Below, one piece after another: positions 24,870-35,500 of a DNA stretch of 64,000 nucleotides (the stretch's first letter is position 1; each line of letters opens with the position of its first letter). A program made the position numbers and the translations under genes. This DNA is from Trichosphaerium sp. ATCC 40318 (lineage: Eukaryota > Discosea > Flabellinia > Trichosidae). The notes under the pieces are model-generated. The model was not told where the DNA came from. It made no database searches and worked only from the letters and a program-made list of their open reading frames with translations. The stretch covers positions 124,001 through 188,000 of the forward strand of contig JALMLS010000573.1 of NCBI GenBank assembly GCA_038496445.1, in the 5' to 3' direction.

Positions 24870-25760
24870 TCTGGCATGCCATTGGCCTAATGGTATTCTT
24901 CAACTAATTCACCATTGCTAGACAAGTTACTCTCCTTCTATCTCACCATTTACATAGGTATATGTGTACCATACTTGACCACCTGTACTGACATGTCCTT
25001 CTTTTTTACCACCAACACTACAACAAAGTTCTAGTATCTGGCCATCCGATTAGAGATGGCAGAAATACCGGTCCGAACCGGTTCCGGACCGAAATGCAAA
25101 AGACCGGTCCGTAAACGGTCCAACGCTGTCAAAGGGAGTACCCTTGGAAAATCGGAAAAATAGCCGAAAAAGGACTTTTTGTCAAAGGGTACTCCCTTGG
25201 ATTTTTATCCGTCCAAACGGTCCCTGTCACAGAATCTCAGAACCCTCCATCTATTGACCTACTCACTGTGTGCATGCACATAAGGTGGCTGTACACTTTT
25301 TGTGGCAGGTTTGACTATCACCACTTTTTTTTTTTCATACACCTAAAATAGTTTAGATGCTATAATTTCGCGTAAGTAATGCACTTGATATGTTGTTCTA
25401 TATTGAAACCGGACCGGTATCGGACCGGTATTTGCCACCTCTACATCCGATACCACTTCTGCATTTTCCCTTCCGTTTTTCCATCAACATATGTACAAAC
25501 TTCTAATGCCAGTAGCACAATTGTATTTCTTAAGCTCTCCCTCTAGTTACCATCAACATAGACTCATCTCTCAAGACCTCCTGCGGCATTGTTTACATTC
25601 GCCGCGTTTTATACCATGTTTCCAGTTCCAATTTCAAAGTACCATTTGCCGTGTTTTTCCCAGTTTTCATCAAACCTAGTTGATGTCGCTGCAGCTTTAC
25701 ATGTCAAGGACCATTTTGATATATTTCATTGTCTACATCGGTAATATAAAGGTATAGCTC
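24870..25760 (-). pseudogene. decayed MORN-like repeat gene interrupted by an hAT-type MITE
   Basis: On the minus strand, pieces in several frames resemble the repeats of the intact F-box/MORN-like gene at 59987: NWEKHGKWYFEIGTGN, TYVDGKTEGKMQKWYRM to the right of the inserted element, and DGQILELCCSVGGKKEGH, WYTYTYVNGEIEGE to its left. Stops and frameshifts lie between them, and removing the insertion still leaves the two sides in different frames. The gene was therefore damaged beyond the insertion itself. Borders are approximate. Confidence 0.65.
25051..25443. mobile_element. 393-bp hAT-type MITE with 8-bp target duplication
   Basis: The ends are imperfect inverted repeats of about 45 bp: the left begins tagagatggcagaaatacc, and the right reads back as tagaggtggcaaataccgg. 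Both are rich in the word accggtccg. The 8-bp direct repeat catccgat flanks the element exactly (25043-25050 and 25444-25451). An 8-bp duplication with ends starting TAGAGGTGGC is characteristic of the hAT superfamily. The interior is non-coding and contains a further inverted pair (tcaaagggagtacccttgg and its complement, about 25127-25200). Confidence 0.9.
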
Positions 25761-26074
25761 CTGTGGCAAGTGTAGTATATGAGCTGCCATTGTACTTATA
25801 AACAAAAGATAGGACGATCGTGATAAAACTGTTTATAGCACTTCGTTTAGCGCTACAGTGACGTACCGCTCAAATTCTAGACCTAGTAAGACACCCACGT
25901 GTCCTAAACAATTTCCCTTTTTCAATGAATAGTTTTGTACATTTGTGTTGGCGCTAAATTTAGATATTTAAACTGGAATATTAAGTCAGGTGTACATTGC
26001 TTCCACCCATTAAAAGCATCGCTTTGGTACAAAACATAGTTCGTTTACACTCGAATAGCATTAAGAAGCCAACA
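25761..26074. other. intergenic upstream of F-box/LRR gene
   Basis: A short gap that probably contains the promoter of the F-box/LRR gene. A non-ATG extension of its frame reaches up to 25997 but no ATG lies there. Confidence 0.45.
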
Positions 26075-27415
26075 ATGGATGAAAACAGTATTAAAGAAGT
26101 ATCTAGCGATTCTGATACCAATAAGGAGCTTTTAGACCTACCAACGGAGATAATAGCTCATTTACTTGAGTTTATAGATCGTTCTAATCGTTTTTCCGTC
26201 TCTCAAAGCTGTAAACGATTATCGGATATCATACACCAGCACGTTGGCTACTATTTTATTGTATTTCAATCATACGACACCAAGTCGCAGTTTTCTCAGC
26301 TTCAAGGTAGTCCGCTATTAAATAACACAAGCATAGTCCTTTCATTTGCACAAGATGAACATCTCAAGCAACTTGCAGGTGTTAAAAATCTTTCAATTCG
26401 TCAAAGCGGGATATCAGACACAGGATTAAACTATTTGTGTGGTGTACAGGATCTTACTCTATCTAATTGTACAGATACAACAGAAAAAGGATTAAAACCA
26501 GTAGTACGACACCTCAAATCCATTTGCTTGTATGCTACGCCAGGATTGACAGCAGAGGGATTGAAGTTACTGTCTGGGATACCAAACATCGATATACGTG
26601 AATCCCCAGTCGTAGATGATGATGTTCTAGTTTCATTATCAGGAGTATATACTATAGATTTGCGTAAGTGCTACCTCATATCAGACGCTGGTATTTCAGC
26701 TCTAGCTGGCGTTCACACCATTAATTTAAGTGAAACAAACGTGACAGACAAAGGTGTTGCAGCTTTGGCAGGTGTTCACACTATCAAGCTTTGTAAGTGC
26801 CTAGGGATCACTGGAACATGTATGAAAAGCCTTGCAGGTGTACACACTATATATCTATCGCATACAAACGCAACAGATGATTGGATTACACCACTGTCGG
26901 GTGTGCATGAAATAATTCTTAATGGCTGTCAACAGATCACTGGAACCTGTATGAAAAGTCTTGCGGGTGTACACATTATAGGACTAGCAGAAACCAACGC
27001 AACAGACGATTGGATTAAGCCACTGTCGGGTGTGCATGAAATAAGTCTTAGTAATTGTCATCATATCACTGGAGAATGTATGAAATACCTTTCAAGTGTA
27101 CATACTATATGTCTATCAGAAACGAATGCAACAGATGATTGGCTTAAGCCTCTACATGGTGTGTATGAAATTGATATCTCATCATGTAGTAATATCACCT
27201 TGGAGTGTATGAAGTACCTTAAAGACGTACACATTGTTGATTTATCATTCTCAAAAGCAACAGATGATTGGCTTGCCCAACTCTCTAGTGCAAAGTTAAT
27301 TTGGTTATTTAATACTCCTGGAATTACAGATAACTATTGTAAGGTATTAGGAAGTAAAGGAGTCACAATAATGGGAAAACCGGGTATGAACACCCTACCT
27401 TCATCCTTCACTTAA
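26075..27415 (+). CDS. F-box/leucine-rich-repeat protein
   Basis: Single-exon gene of 446 codons. After a short polar N-terminus, an F-box-like segment reads LLDLPTEIIAHLLEFIDRS with SVSQSCKRLSDII. Then comes a boundary motif (LQGSPLLNNTSIVL) shared with the gene at 44679-46088, and about 14 leucine-rich repeats with the core GVHTIxLSxTNxTDxxIxxL. Repeats 8-13 alternate between two types (ITGTCMKSLAGVHTI and ATDDWIKPLSGVHEI), showing duplication of two-repeat blocks. F-box proteins of this kind bring substrates to SCF ubiquitin ligases through the LRRs; here this is inferred from domain order only. The ATG at 26075 is preferred to an upstream TTG at 25997. Confidence 0.85.
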   Translation: MDENSIKEVSSDSDTNKELLDLPTEIIAHLLEFIDRSNRFSVSQSCKRLSDIIHQHVGYYFIVFQSYDTKSQFSQLQGSPLLNNTSIVLSFAQDEHLKQLAGVKNLSIRQSGISDTGLNYLCGVQDLTLSNCTDTTEKGLKPVVRHLKSICLYATPGLTAEGLKLLSGIPNIDIRESPVVDDDVLVSLSGVYTIDLRKCYLISDAGISALAGVHTINLSETNVTDKGVAALAGVHTIKLCKCLGITGTCMKSLAGVHTIYLSHTNATDDWITPLSGVHEIILNGCQQITGTCMKSLAGVHIIGLAETNATDDWIKPLSGVHEISLSNCHHITGECMKYLSSVHTICLSETNATDDWLKPLHGVYEIDISSCSNITLECMKYLKDVHIVDLSFSKATDDWLAQLSSAKLIWLFNTPGITDNYCKVLGSKGVTIMGKPGMNTLPSSFT

Positions 27416-27427
27416 AAAAATACAATT

Positions 27428-27935
27428 CACACCTTATGCTTTGATACCTTCATCTTTACCTTTGTGTTAGCAAGGCTAATATCATAAACACCTGTAAGTT
27501 CAACCTCTTGTTCGGCATGGAATAAATATTGTTTTCCCTTGATTGTTTTGCTCATTTAATTCTACAGTTTAAAAGACTTTGCAATATTTATACAATCAAA
27601 TCTTATCTTATACAAACTTATTTTTAATCGGGCAACGCTCATCCAAAACACTTACATATGTCATTGTTTAGTCAACATTTTACCCAACAATAACCACTTG
27701 GTTACGCTCTTCACATAAATGTTCACATAACATTACTTTGTTATCTGCAGCAGAAAACGCAGACGCGTTTTATGTCGGGAAAATGACGAGGACCTTGAAT
27801 GACCGAGACCAACAGTTTCAAGAATTCCCTCTCCTGTAACACATTCTCCCTTTCCTAAATAAATACACGTCAATTCCTTAAGACCCGCCACCGCCGCTGC
27901 GCTCCCCATCTCCTTTCTTTGTGCTTGGGGGGTTA
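27428..27935 (-). pseudogene. LRR gene relics
   Basis: Two short minus-strand pieces carry LRR signatures: VELTGVYDISLANTKV followed after a frame change by KDEGIKA (about 27440-27515), and AAAVAGLKELTCIYLGKG with ECVTGEGIL (about 27815-27910). They lack a start, an F-box and a continuous frame. They are best read as remains of another LRR paralogue, opposite in direction to the intact gene next door. Confidence 0.5.
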
Positions 27936-28192
27936 AGCACTCTGGCGTAACGTCTGAGGTTTTGTACCTTTTCAGGCCAAACCAGTATTGTTGTGTCATG
28001 AGGTTCAGCTAACAAGGACGTAGGCGCTTTCTTGAGTTTGCATGTGGTGATCTAGTGTTGACATCAAGGCATGGCGTTAAGCAATGTCACTAATTCTATA
28101 TTTGAAAATCAAAAGCAATCTTCAAATTCCACAATTGTAATAAATACTCGAGTAAAAAACACGTGTTTTGAAACGACGTTTGATGGAAGTGA

Positions 28193-29043
28193 TATTGTCC
28201 GTATCATTCAAGTTTGCAACAGGTTTGGCAGAAGTATCAAAGTGTAAGATCTTGCAAGAACTAACAAAGCTGACAGATCTTGTAAGTTCTGCTAGTTCTT
28301 GCAAGATGTCAGATTTTGTCAGTTTTGATAGTTCTTGTAAGAACTGACAGCTTTGATAAAAACCTGCAGAACCAGTGCAATGTGAATGCATCACATTCTA
28401 TAACTCGTGACAATGTACCATGCTTGCCGTCCTTATGTACGCTAAGGCAAGGCGAAAAAGCACTGTGTCAAAAGTCACATCATCTAACAAGACGTCACAG
28501 TATTTACTTAGGTGCTCTCATTACTACTTACCCCCAGGAGCCATAAAAACGGCTACGAATTAACAATAATTACATGTTAACTTGCTAGCACCAGGAGCGA
28601 ATACCGGCACATATTCAGGAGGAGTTAAATGTGCGATAATGCTAAAACCTCAAAGAAAATTCCAAGGGCTTCCAAAGTATCTTGCGCTGAGTGTACGGTA
28701 TTAACATAGCGCAATAATCCGTTTTAGAGTATAGAAGACAACTGCTGGACCTTAGAGGACGTCAACAGAACTGCTAAGCTAATGTACCAAATAAAATAAT
28801 GGTTATTAATAAAAACACGTGGTGTCGCAATAATACATGTTGTAAACGTGGATTTAGTTTCTTCCAGAACTGACAAGATCCGTCAGATCTTGTAGTTTTT
28901 GACAGATCTTGCAAGAACTAACAAGATCTTGTAAGAACTAACAGAAGTTGCAAGATCTGTCAGATCTGACTAAACACGAAAACCAAAAGTCACAAACAGC
29001 AAAAAGTTGCAAAGATTAGCAAACTTGAATGATACGGACAATA
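28193..29043. mobile_element. 851-bp element with perfect 25-bp terminal inverted repeats (copy B)
   Basis: The left end 28193-28217 (tattgtccgtatcattc...) is the exact reverse complement of 29019-29043. Both ends carry inner arrays of short related words (agatcttgcaagaac, gacagatcttgtaag), and the right 196 bp recur at 11333-11528 while the left about 100 bp recur at 20477-20575. No transposase frame was seen inside; the small frames at 28122-28546 are not conserved features. No clear target duplication flanks it. The right end abuts the last base of a duplicated ankyrin-gene first exon. Confidence 0.85.
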
Positions 29044-29126
29044 CCTGCATTAATCAAAGTTATATCTGAAATATCCAAAGTCCTAGTTTTTTCATGTCCG
29101 TTTTCTTCACTCTGTGACTCTGCCAT
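29044..29126 (-). pseudogene. duplicated first exon of an ankyrin-PARP-type gene
   Basis: The minus strand reads MAESQSEENGHEKTRTLDI... and ends ATTAATGCAG|GT, parallel to exon 1 of the ankyrin-PARP gene (MTESQNDKNQHFEQQ...). The upstream flank (29127-29240) is also related to that gene's upstream flank (18631-18760), including the bases just before the ATG (acaacacgtc). No ankyrin exons follow: the inverted-repeat element lies directly beyond. This is a relic of a paralogue cut off by the element or by rearrangement. Confidence 0.7.
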
Positions 29127-29240
29127 GACGTGTTGTTACTCTTGAGCTAACACAAAAAAATAATAAGTAACACGTGAGATTTTTCGGTGAAGTGTTATTG
29201 CGTTTGTTTACCGGTTTTTTGAAGCTCTCTGGAAACGGAA

Positions 29241-29669
29241 AGTACATCTGGTAACGTAATAAGGTGATATGGACATTACAATAAAAACGGTTCGAAAAAA
29301 CCGGAACGTAAAAGCAGTGAAGTTTATCAACTTACACTACAATTTTTAGCAGTTGGTAGTTTTTGCCGTATTCACAGTTACAGACGCTATCACTCTCCAT
29401 AGATTTACCCATTCCATTCAATTACCAGTCATTGATACTAAAGACGCACCATGTGCATAAAGGAGTGAAGGAGAAAGGCAAGTGACTGACGGTACCAAAA
29501 GCAACGAACCTTCATTATAAATTCTTGGTACGTTTTATACTTATAAAAGCCTAAAGCATCTTAAATATCTTAGTTGCCACAACGACTAAAGAGCTGATTC
29601 TTAGCACAATGCACAGTTCAGCCTGCGTACAACTTTATAAATAAAAAAAACCTAAGGTCTCGCTCAGCT
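29241..29669. other. intergenic, no gene recognised
   Basis: Nothing was recognised between the duplicated flank and the 3' end of the lysozyme gene. Confidence 0.4.
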
Positions 29670-32056
29670 TTAATAAACACGTGCGTTTTGACTTTTCCAA
29701 AAAATGGACATCTTTCTTGTCTGATAGCTCACTACAGTACGCAAGGCGTGATACTATTATTCAAGACATTCACAATAGTTCAAAAAAGATAGGCAAGCGT
29801 AATAGGTACTAACAGGCTCAGTTTGTTTATTTGAACTCGTACACAACAAAATGAAGCATACCGGATAAAGAATAAGACGTTGTGCTAAAACCAGGGTCAC
29901 GAACAACAAAAACATCATTATCTGAGTCGTATCCATCAATTAGAACCTGTTGCTACAAGTTACAAACAATGAAATAAAATCCACAACTTTTTTTGGTTTT
30001 CAAAGCTGACAAGAAGTCCACTACGACTAATGGACTACTTTTAACCCATATGGCATGGCTGCTTATATTCTTATAAAAGCCGTCTGTTTTTTGCGGCATT
30101 TCTTTTAACGTACCCAGTGAGTTCCAGCTCTAACATTTACAATGACACCATGATCACAACTCTAAATAGTTTCAACAAAACATTCCTTTTGTCATTGTTT
30201 TTTTTTAAACTAACTTACTTTAACGTAGCTACGGAGAGTATTTCCTGTCATTGATGATACGTCTTCTACCATACTAATAGCTCCAAGAACATGAACTGAG
30301 TTCCTAAAAGTCACACTTCAATAAAAAGATAATAGAAGCACGTGTTTCTCTCGGCAGTGTCTTTTGAAAAAAGTATGGAAGTAGTTTGTGATTGATGTGA
30401 CCGCGTACCATACAATGAGATCATTGTCAACATACCCACCATTCTTGATAAGCCAGGTATTCAAAGTTCCTATATTAGGATGTAAGTAAGCCTTTTTCAA
30501 CTACTTTTCAGCTATCACGTGCCTGGATTAGCAGCAGTTCCGTTTATCATAATACCACGAGAATTTAATAACATACTAACACTAGACATTGCACATCCAG
30601 CAGAGCAAATAGTAAGTGATGAAGATGTACCCAAAGGACGTCTTGATGTAAAAAAAAAATTAGTACAATCCCAATAACTAACGTCGTACTTTCCCCACTC
30701 GGAATTACATTGTTTGAACTGTACAAAATTACAGTTTACGGCACTTCCATTTGATGGTTTATCTGACAAGCGATAGTTCAGGTCAACCTGTTACGAAAGT
30801 CAAGAATAGCCATTAATATTGAAGTTGGTTGTTTCTCTTCTTTTCTGAAGACCGTTGTATCTGTTGACGTACATCTGTGCTACATTTGGTTGCATCACCA
30901 GCGTATTGCTTCATATAAGGTGTTGTCCAACCTCCTTTATTTCAAAAAAGTAAGTTCTGGCATTAAAAGAAAAAAAGAACTGTGAAAGTTGTACCAAAAG
31001 GTTCAAAATCAGAGAAGCTTGGGTTACCATCATAGTGAGCATACCTTATTTTTTATCAGTAAGTCGAGCATGAAAAGTATTTGAGAGGGTGTAACATGAA
31101 GTAAACTTACCACAAAGGAACATTTCCGAATGGAGCAAAAGAAGAGCCAAAAATAGGTTCCCACTAGAAGACGACGTGTAAATTCCCCATGGATGGCCAG
31201 AGGCTGTTGCACCGGCAACAAGTTCTTTTATAAAAGCTTGGTTTGCGCTTTGAGTACTCCAATATTGAGGACCCTCAATATCTAACCAAATCTACGCAAT
31301 TAATACTTAGCACGTGATAAAAACGCGATTTCAACAACGCGAATAAAAACAAGAATACTATTTTCTGAAAGCGCAAAAACGGTTTTAGTGTTCATATTTA
31401 ACGTCATTTGAAGCTTTATAAGTTGGTGCACTACTACAGTGCGCTCATGAACAATGCCTTTAAATGTTATGCGAGGAGTGCATGACAAAGACCATAATTA
31501 AATAACATTGAAGTTCCATTCGTAAATCAAAATAGTAAGTACCCTATTGAATGTAGCATTGTACTGATCCAAGTAAGAAACCATACTAGATATTTGAGAC
31601 TGTCCACTAGTGCCACATGTGGGACAAGGAAAAACTACAAAACGGTAGTTACTAACAGAAAAACCGTGATGTAAAAACATTCGATTTACTTTTCCATCCT
31701 GGCGGTTTTTTGTTTTGACAAAGAAACGTGAAAAAACCCTCTACGCGCGTAGAGCTTGCTTTGAAACGTACTGTAAACATCAATATCTGATACACCTCCA
31801 TCCCTTGCATTATAAATAGTATGAGGCGCTAACGGGTCAGGTCTACCAAGAGATTGGTACGCCTAAAGCAGAGTTTAACGAACTAGCCAAGAAAACAAGC
31901 GCAACGTGCCCTAATGATAGCATAATCGAATCCACTTGAAGCAAGACACTTCCACGTGTCAATATAGGCAGAAGTGGCAATATCAACGCCCATAGACGCT
32001 GATACAATAGGTATGAGAACTAGCGCTAATACAAGTACTGTATTAAAGAGATTCAT
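29670..32056 (-). CDS. secreted GH25 lysozyme fused to a C39-like papain-fold domain (one apparent frameshift)
   Basis: The start (MNLFNTVLVLALVLIPIVSA) is a signal peptide. A GH25 lysozyme domain follows: GVDIATSAYIDTWKCL, YAIIRAYQSLG, DVYIFPCPTCGTSGQ, IWLDIEGPQYW (catalytic acid region), HPWGIYTSSS, WEPIFGSSFAPFGNVPLWY, GGWTTPYMKQYAGDAT and VDLNY. It is joined to a second domain with CSAGCAMSS (catalytic-Cys-like), GTLNTWLIKNGGYVDND, SCDHGVIVNV and VLIDGYDSDNDVFVVRDPG, as in C39-like peptidase folds. GH25 enzymes cleave bacterial peptidoglycan, so a role in killing or digesting bacteria is likely. Two introns have GC donors (31863-31909, 30471-30522). Near 31165 the frame changes between HPWGIYTSSS and WEPIFG: one base appears to be missing, so this copy is either newly broken or carries a sequence error. 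Confidence 0.85.
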
Positions 32057-32370
32057 TTCGTGTAGTAGCCAGCGTGATACAAACAAAACAGAATACGAAG
32101 TGGCAAACTTAAGTTTGTCCCTTTTTTTGGTCATATTTTCTGATAACACCCAGTCGTGGCCACGTGATAGTGTTATACTTACATTAGATTTGAAAAACGA
32201 AATACATAAAATCTTTGCTTTACCCACGTGTTCAGGAATACACTATCACGCTAAGAAAAAGGCATACTGTTTCAAAGCACATCGTGGGTATTTTAGCTTT
32301 TTTCCACACTGCCTTAAACTACAAAGCTAGCGTGATTCAAATTGGCCTACAAAACCATTACTTTACGAGT
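32057..32370. promoter_or_regulatory. divergent promoter region with clustered CACGTG
   Basis: The gap lies between two genes reading away from each other. It contains CACGTG near 32160 and 32225, and another lies just inside the left gene near 31953. CACGTG is the classic E-box/G-box for bHLH or bZIP factors; function here is inference. Confidence 0.35.
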
Positions 32371-33300
32371 ATGTCTACTACTCTTACTAACGACGACGGT
32401 GAGAAATACACAGGGGAAGTTAATTCAAATCAACAACCTCATGGTTATGGTAGTTATTCTTATGCCAATAGAGACACGTGCGCATCCCTCATTTAAACGA
32501 TAGCGGCGTTATGTTTGATTTTCTCCCTCCTAGGTTCGAGGGACACTACCAAAATGGCAAGAGACACGGTATGGGTACCTACAGGTGCGTTTTTGCTCGT
32601 AACAAAAAAAATTAGTAGCCTTTTTGTACACACGTGTTTTTTTAGGTTCTCTGATGGCACATACTATAAAGGAGAGTATCAAAATGGAAAGAAGCATGGA
32701 CAAGGGACATACAAGGTAAAGATGATGTGAATTTTCGCGGTTATTGAAAGAACACACTTGTTTTTTGCGTCATAACGAGTGTAGTAAAATAATAATGCGA
32801 GGTTTTTGTTTTTGTAGATGCAAGGAGGAACATACACTGGCGAGTTTAGGAACGGCGAAATGGAAGGATATGGAGAATGGCGTTCTGATCAGTATGTTTA
32901 AATTATTTACAGCGCGTCTAAGAGCGTTATTAATTCAGTAGATCCTTTGAAAACCCGGAACTGTACTTTTGTTTCTTTCTCACATTGCTGTTTTTTTTTT
33001 GTTGTTAACAGTCGTTTTGTAGAGGAGACGTTTACACGTAAGTTGATGAACACGTGATTTCCAATTGTATTTAAATAATTGTTTTGGTTTACTTATACGA
33101 TAAAGAGGTGAGTTTAGAAGCGGTAGAAGAGAAGGACAGGGCACATACAGATGGGCAGGTGAGCGAAAAAACAAAAAAAAAATGGCCACGGGTCAACCCT
33201 AGTGTCAAACCATCACGTTTTCCCAATCCCAATCCTTATTTTTTTTATAGATGGTACTGTTAAAAGTGGTTCATGGAGAAATGATCAATTTCAGGATTAG
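32371..33300 (+). CDS. MORN-repeat protein
   Basis: Six or seven short exons join in frame from MSTTLTNDDGEKYTGEV to the stop at 33300. Repeats of the MORN type follow one another: HGYGSYSY, FEGHYQNGKRHGMGTYRF, YYKGEYQNGKKHGQGTYK, YTGEFRNGEMEGYGEWR, GEFRSGRREGQGTYRW and VKSGSWRNDQF. MORN repeats form an extended beta structure, often at membranes or the cytoskeleton. The protein is short (about 150 residues) and has no other domain. Exon 1 ends at an AC|gtgcgc donor, and the phase of the next exon confirms it. Confidence 0.85.
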
Positions 33301-33555
33301 ATAGAGAACAATCTGCTCCAAATTCGAAAAAAAAAAAGAGAAATAAAAAAATGCATCTTGACAAGTTAGAGTCCCTCCCTTTCTTCTAACCTCCCAACAT
33401 TTTATCATTCGCGTCTTCACCTGGTTTTTCTTTTCAATTTGATTACTTACGAAAAAAAAACAAAGAACTTCCATCAACGTAAATGCCACTTCCTTTTCTT
33501 TACCTTTTTTATTGTTTTTGGGAAATTATGTTTTTGGTTTTTTTTCTTCTTTTTC

Positions 33556-35500
33556 TTAATCAACATCATTCAAACCTGGATAATCTGTCTCTTCTGTTGT
33601 ATCAGGAACTATTAATGGCGTTTCTTCGTTCCCAGAGGTCGTATCTGTTGAATCTTTTGTAGTACTTTCGTCAGCAGTTTTAGGAATTTCCGTATTTTCA
33701 CCAGATCCTTCTGCTTCTTCGTCGGCTTCTTGTTTTGCCTGTTCTCTTCTTTCAGCCTCTGTCTTGAGCAACTCACTGTATAGTCCCCAAATAGATACGA
33801 TACCCTAATATTATATTAAGCACATATACAAGACACTGACAGACAGAACGTCATGGAATGGAAAAAAAAAAAAAAAAAAGTCTTTGAAAAAAATAACATA
33901 CCAAAATACCAGACGAAGCGCTTAATACACCTATCATATGCCACTTTAATGGAAACGATCTATACATAAATTCCATAGCCATGAACCCAATAAATAGAGC
34001 CAGGTAAGTCCATATTTTTGTTGTATTTTCACCAACATATCTTGCTCCGATATACAAAAACACAAGTCCTGAAGTATGAAGACATACAGTTGAAATAATA
34101 CGAATAAACCATAAAGGTACTAGAAAATATACTAATAATGTAACACCAAGTACAATACATGCATCAATACCTGCTTGTTTATACTGTTTGTTCGAGATTA
34201 GAGAGTAAAATGAAAAAACATAAAGCCCAGGTAATAAAAGCCATTCCAATGGCATTGTGAGTAGGTAATCCAAATAAAATATAAGTAGCCATACTGGTAC
34301 TAATATAAGTGGTGCTGGGTCTATATATGTGAATAATTCATCAAAAAAGTAACCAGTGTAGGATACTTTATCATCCTACGAAAAAAATGAGAATTAACAA
34401 CTATCAAGAGACAGAGTTTTTTCTTGCTTCAAAAAAAAGCGAGCGTTGTAGATACATCAGTATGATATGTGTACGTACATATAAGAGTATTGTGCCAAGG
34501 AAGAGTGGTACAAATTGCAGTGAAGATATTAAAACAATCACTACTGCAACAGCAGCCAAAAGATGAAAACTCTCCGCTGGAGGTTTCCATAACTCTAAAA
34601 TTACGACTAAAACCCATATAGGGAAACTTATATCTAAGTTCCTTTGCTATGACATACATTAGAAACGTCCAAACAAAAAGATAATGAAGAAAAAGCATCA
34701 ACCGTTGTTTCTTGTCAAAACGGAAAATCAAAGAAGTGTTCACTTAAAACCATCTCAGAAAACGAACCTGCATGTGTACAAACATTACTGCAAATGTCAG
34801 TAAAAGTACATTTGCCAACTGTGGTATCATAAATGAAGGTACTAGTAGCCATACTACAAAAGATAATACAACTAAAAGAGCTACAGAAGCTCCACGTTCA
34901 ACCCATGTTTTTAACATTTTCATTTGAACAAAAACTATTATTGCTGATGCTATAAACCTAGATAGACGGTAAATACTCTTAACAAACGATTTCTACGCTT
35001 ATGAGATGTAGTTTAGGCGTACCATTCGAAAGGTAATCCAGTAAAGTAATCTAATGTATATAATACGGCCCATATGCCAAAAAATCGAAGCCATAGCGTC
35101 CACAGAACGCCTTTAAGATTGTGAGTAGCGAAAAAACGTTTAATTGCTTTTATCGAAATTGTTTATCGCGTCACCTTCTGGTTGTGGCGCCACCTTGGCG
35201 TTTTCGTGTGCTAGTAATATTTCTTCACCAAAAAAATCGTAAAGCCTTCTTTTCCGCTTGTCTTTGAGTATATTATGTGCGCGGTTTATTTTTTTGAACT
35301 GTATAGAGTTGAATTCATGTTTTTACGCATTATTGACAATAAAAACGTACCATAGCCTCTCCATCCTTATTTTTATCGGGATGGTATACCTTTGCGAGCT
35401 TTCTGTAGGCAGATTTGATTTCTTGCGGTGTAGCATCGAACCTGACATCAAGAAGACGGTAAAACTCAGGCCTTATATCTTCTTCCTCAGTAGCGTCCAT
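33556..35500 (-). CDS. J-domain multi-pass membrane protein
   Basis: The N-terminus is a J-domain (FYRLLDVRFDATPQEIKSA, then YHPDKNKDGEAM with the essential HPD, and INRAHNILKDKRKRRLYDFF). Hydrophobic segments follow in several exons, for example FPIWVLVVILELW, AAVAVVIVLISSLQFVPLFL, LILVPVWLLIFYLDYLL, ACIVLGVTLLVYFLVPLW and YLALFIGFMAMEFMY, giving eight or more membrane spans. The C-terminal tail is acidic and Thr/Ser/Glu-rich (EETPLIVPDTTEETDYPG). HPD proteins stimulate Hsp70 ATPase; a polytopic one probably works at the ER or another endomembrane. I cannot name the orthologue. The start at 35500 sits just before the J-domain. Confidence 0.78.

Noticed and set aside
28122-28546. Two overlapping small frames inside the inverted-repeat element
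   Set aside because: They run through repeat words and are not shared as frames by the other copies; not a transposase.
34429-34743. 104-codon minus-strand Cys-rich frame
   Set aside because: It is the wrong frame of an exon of the J-domain membrane protein; the neighbouring frame gives clean membrane spans joined to the next exon.
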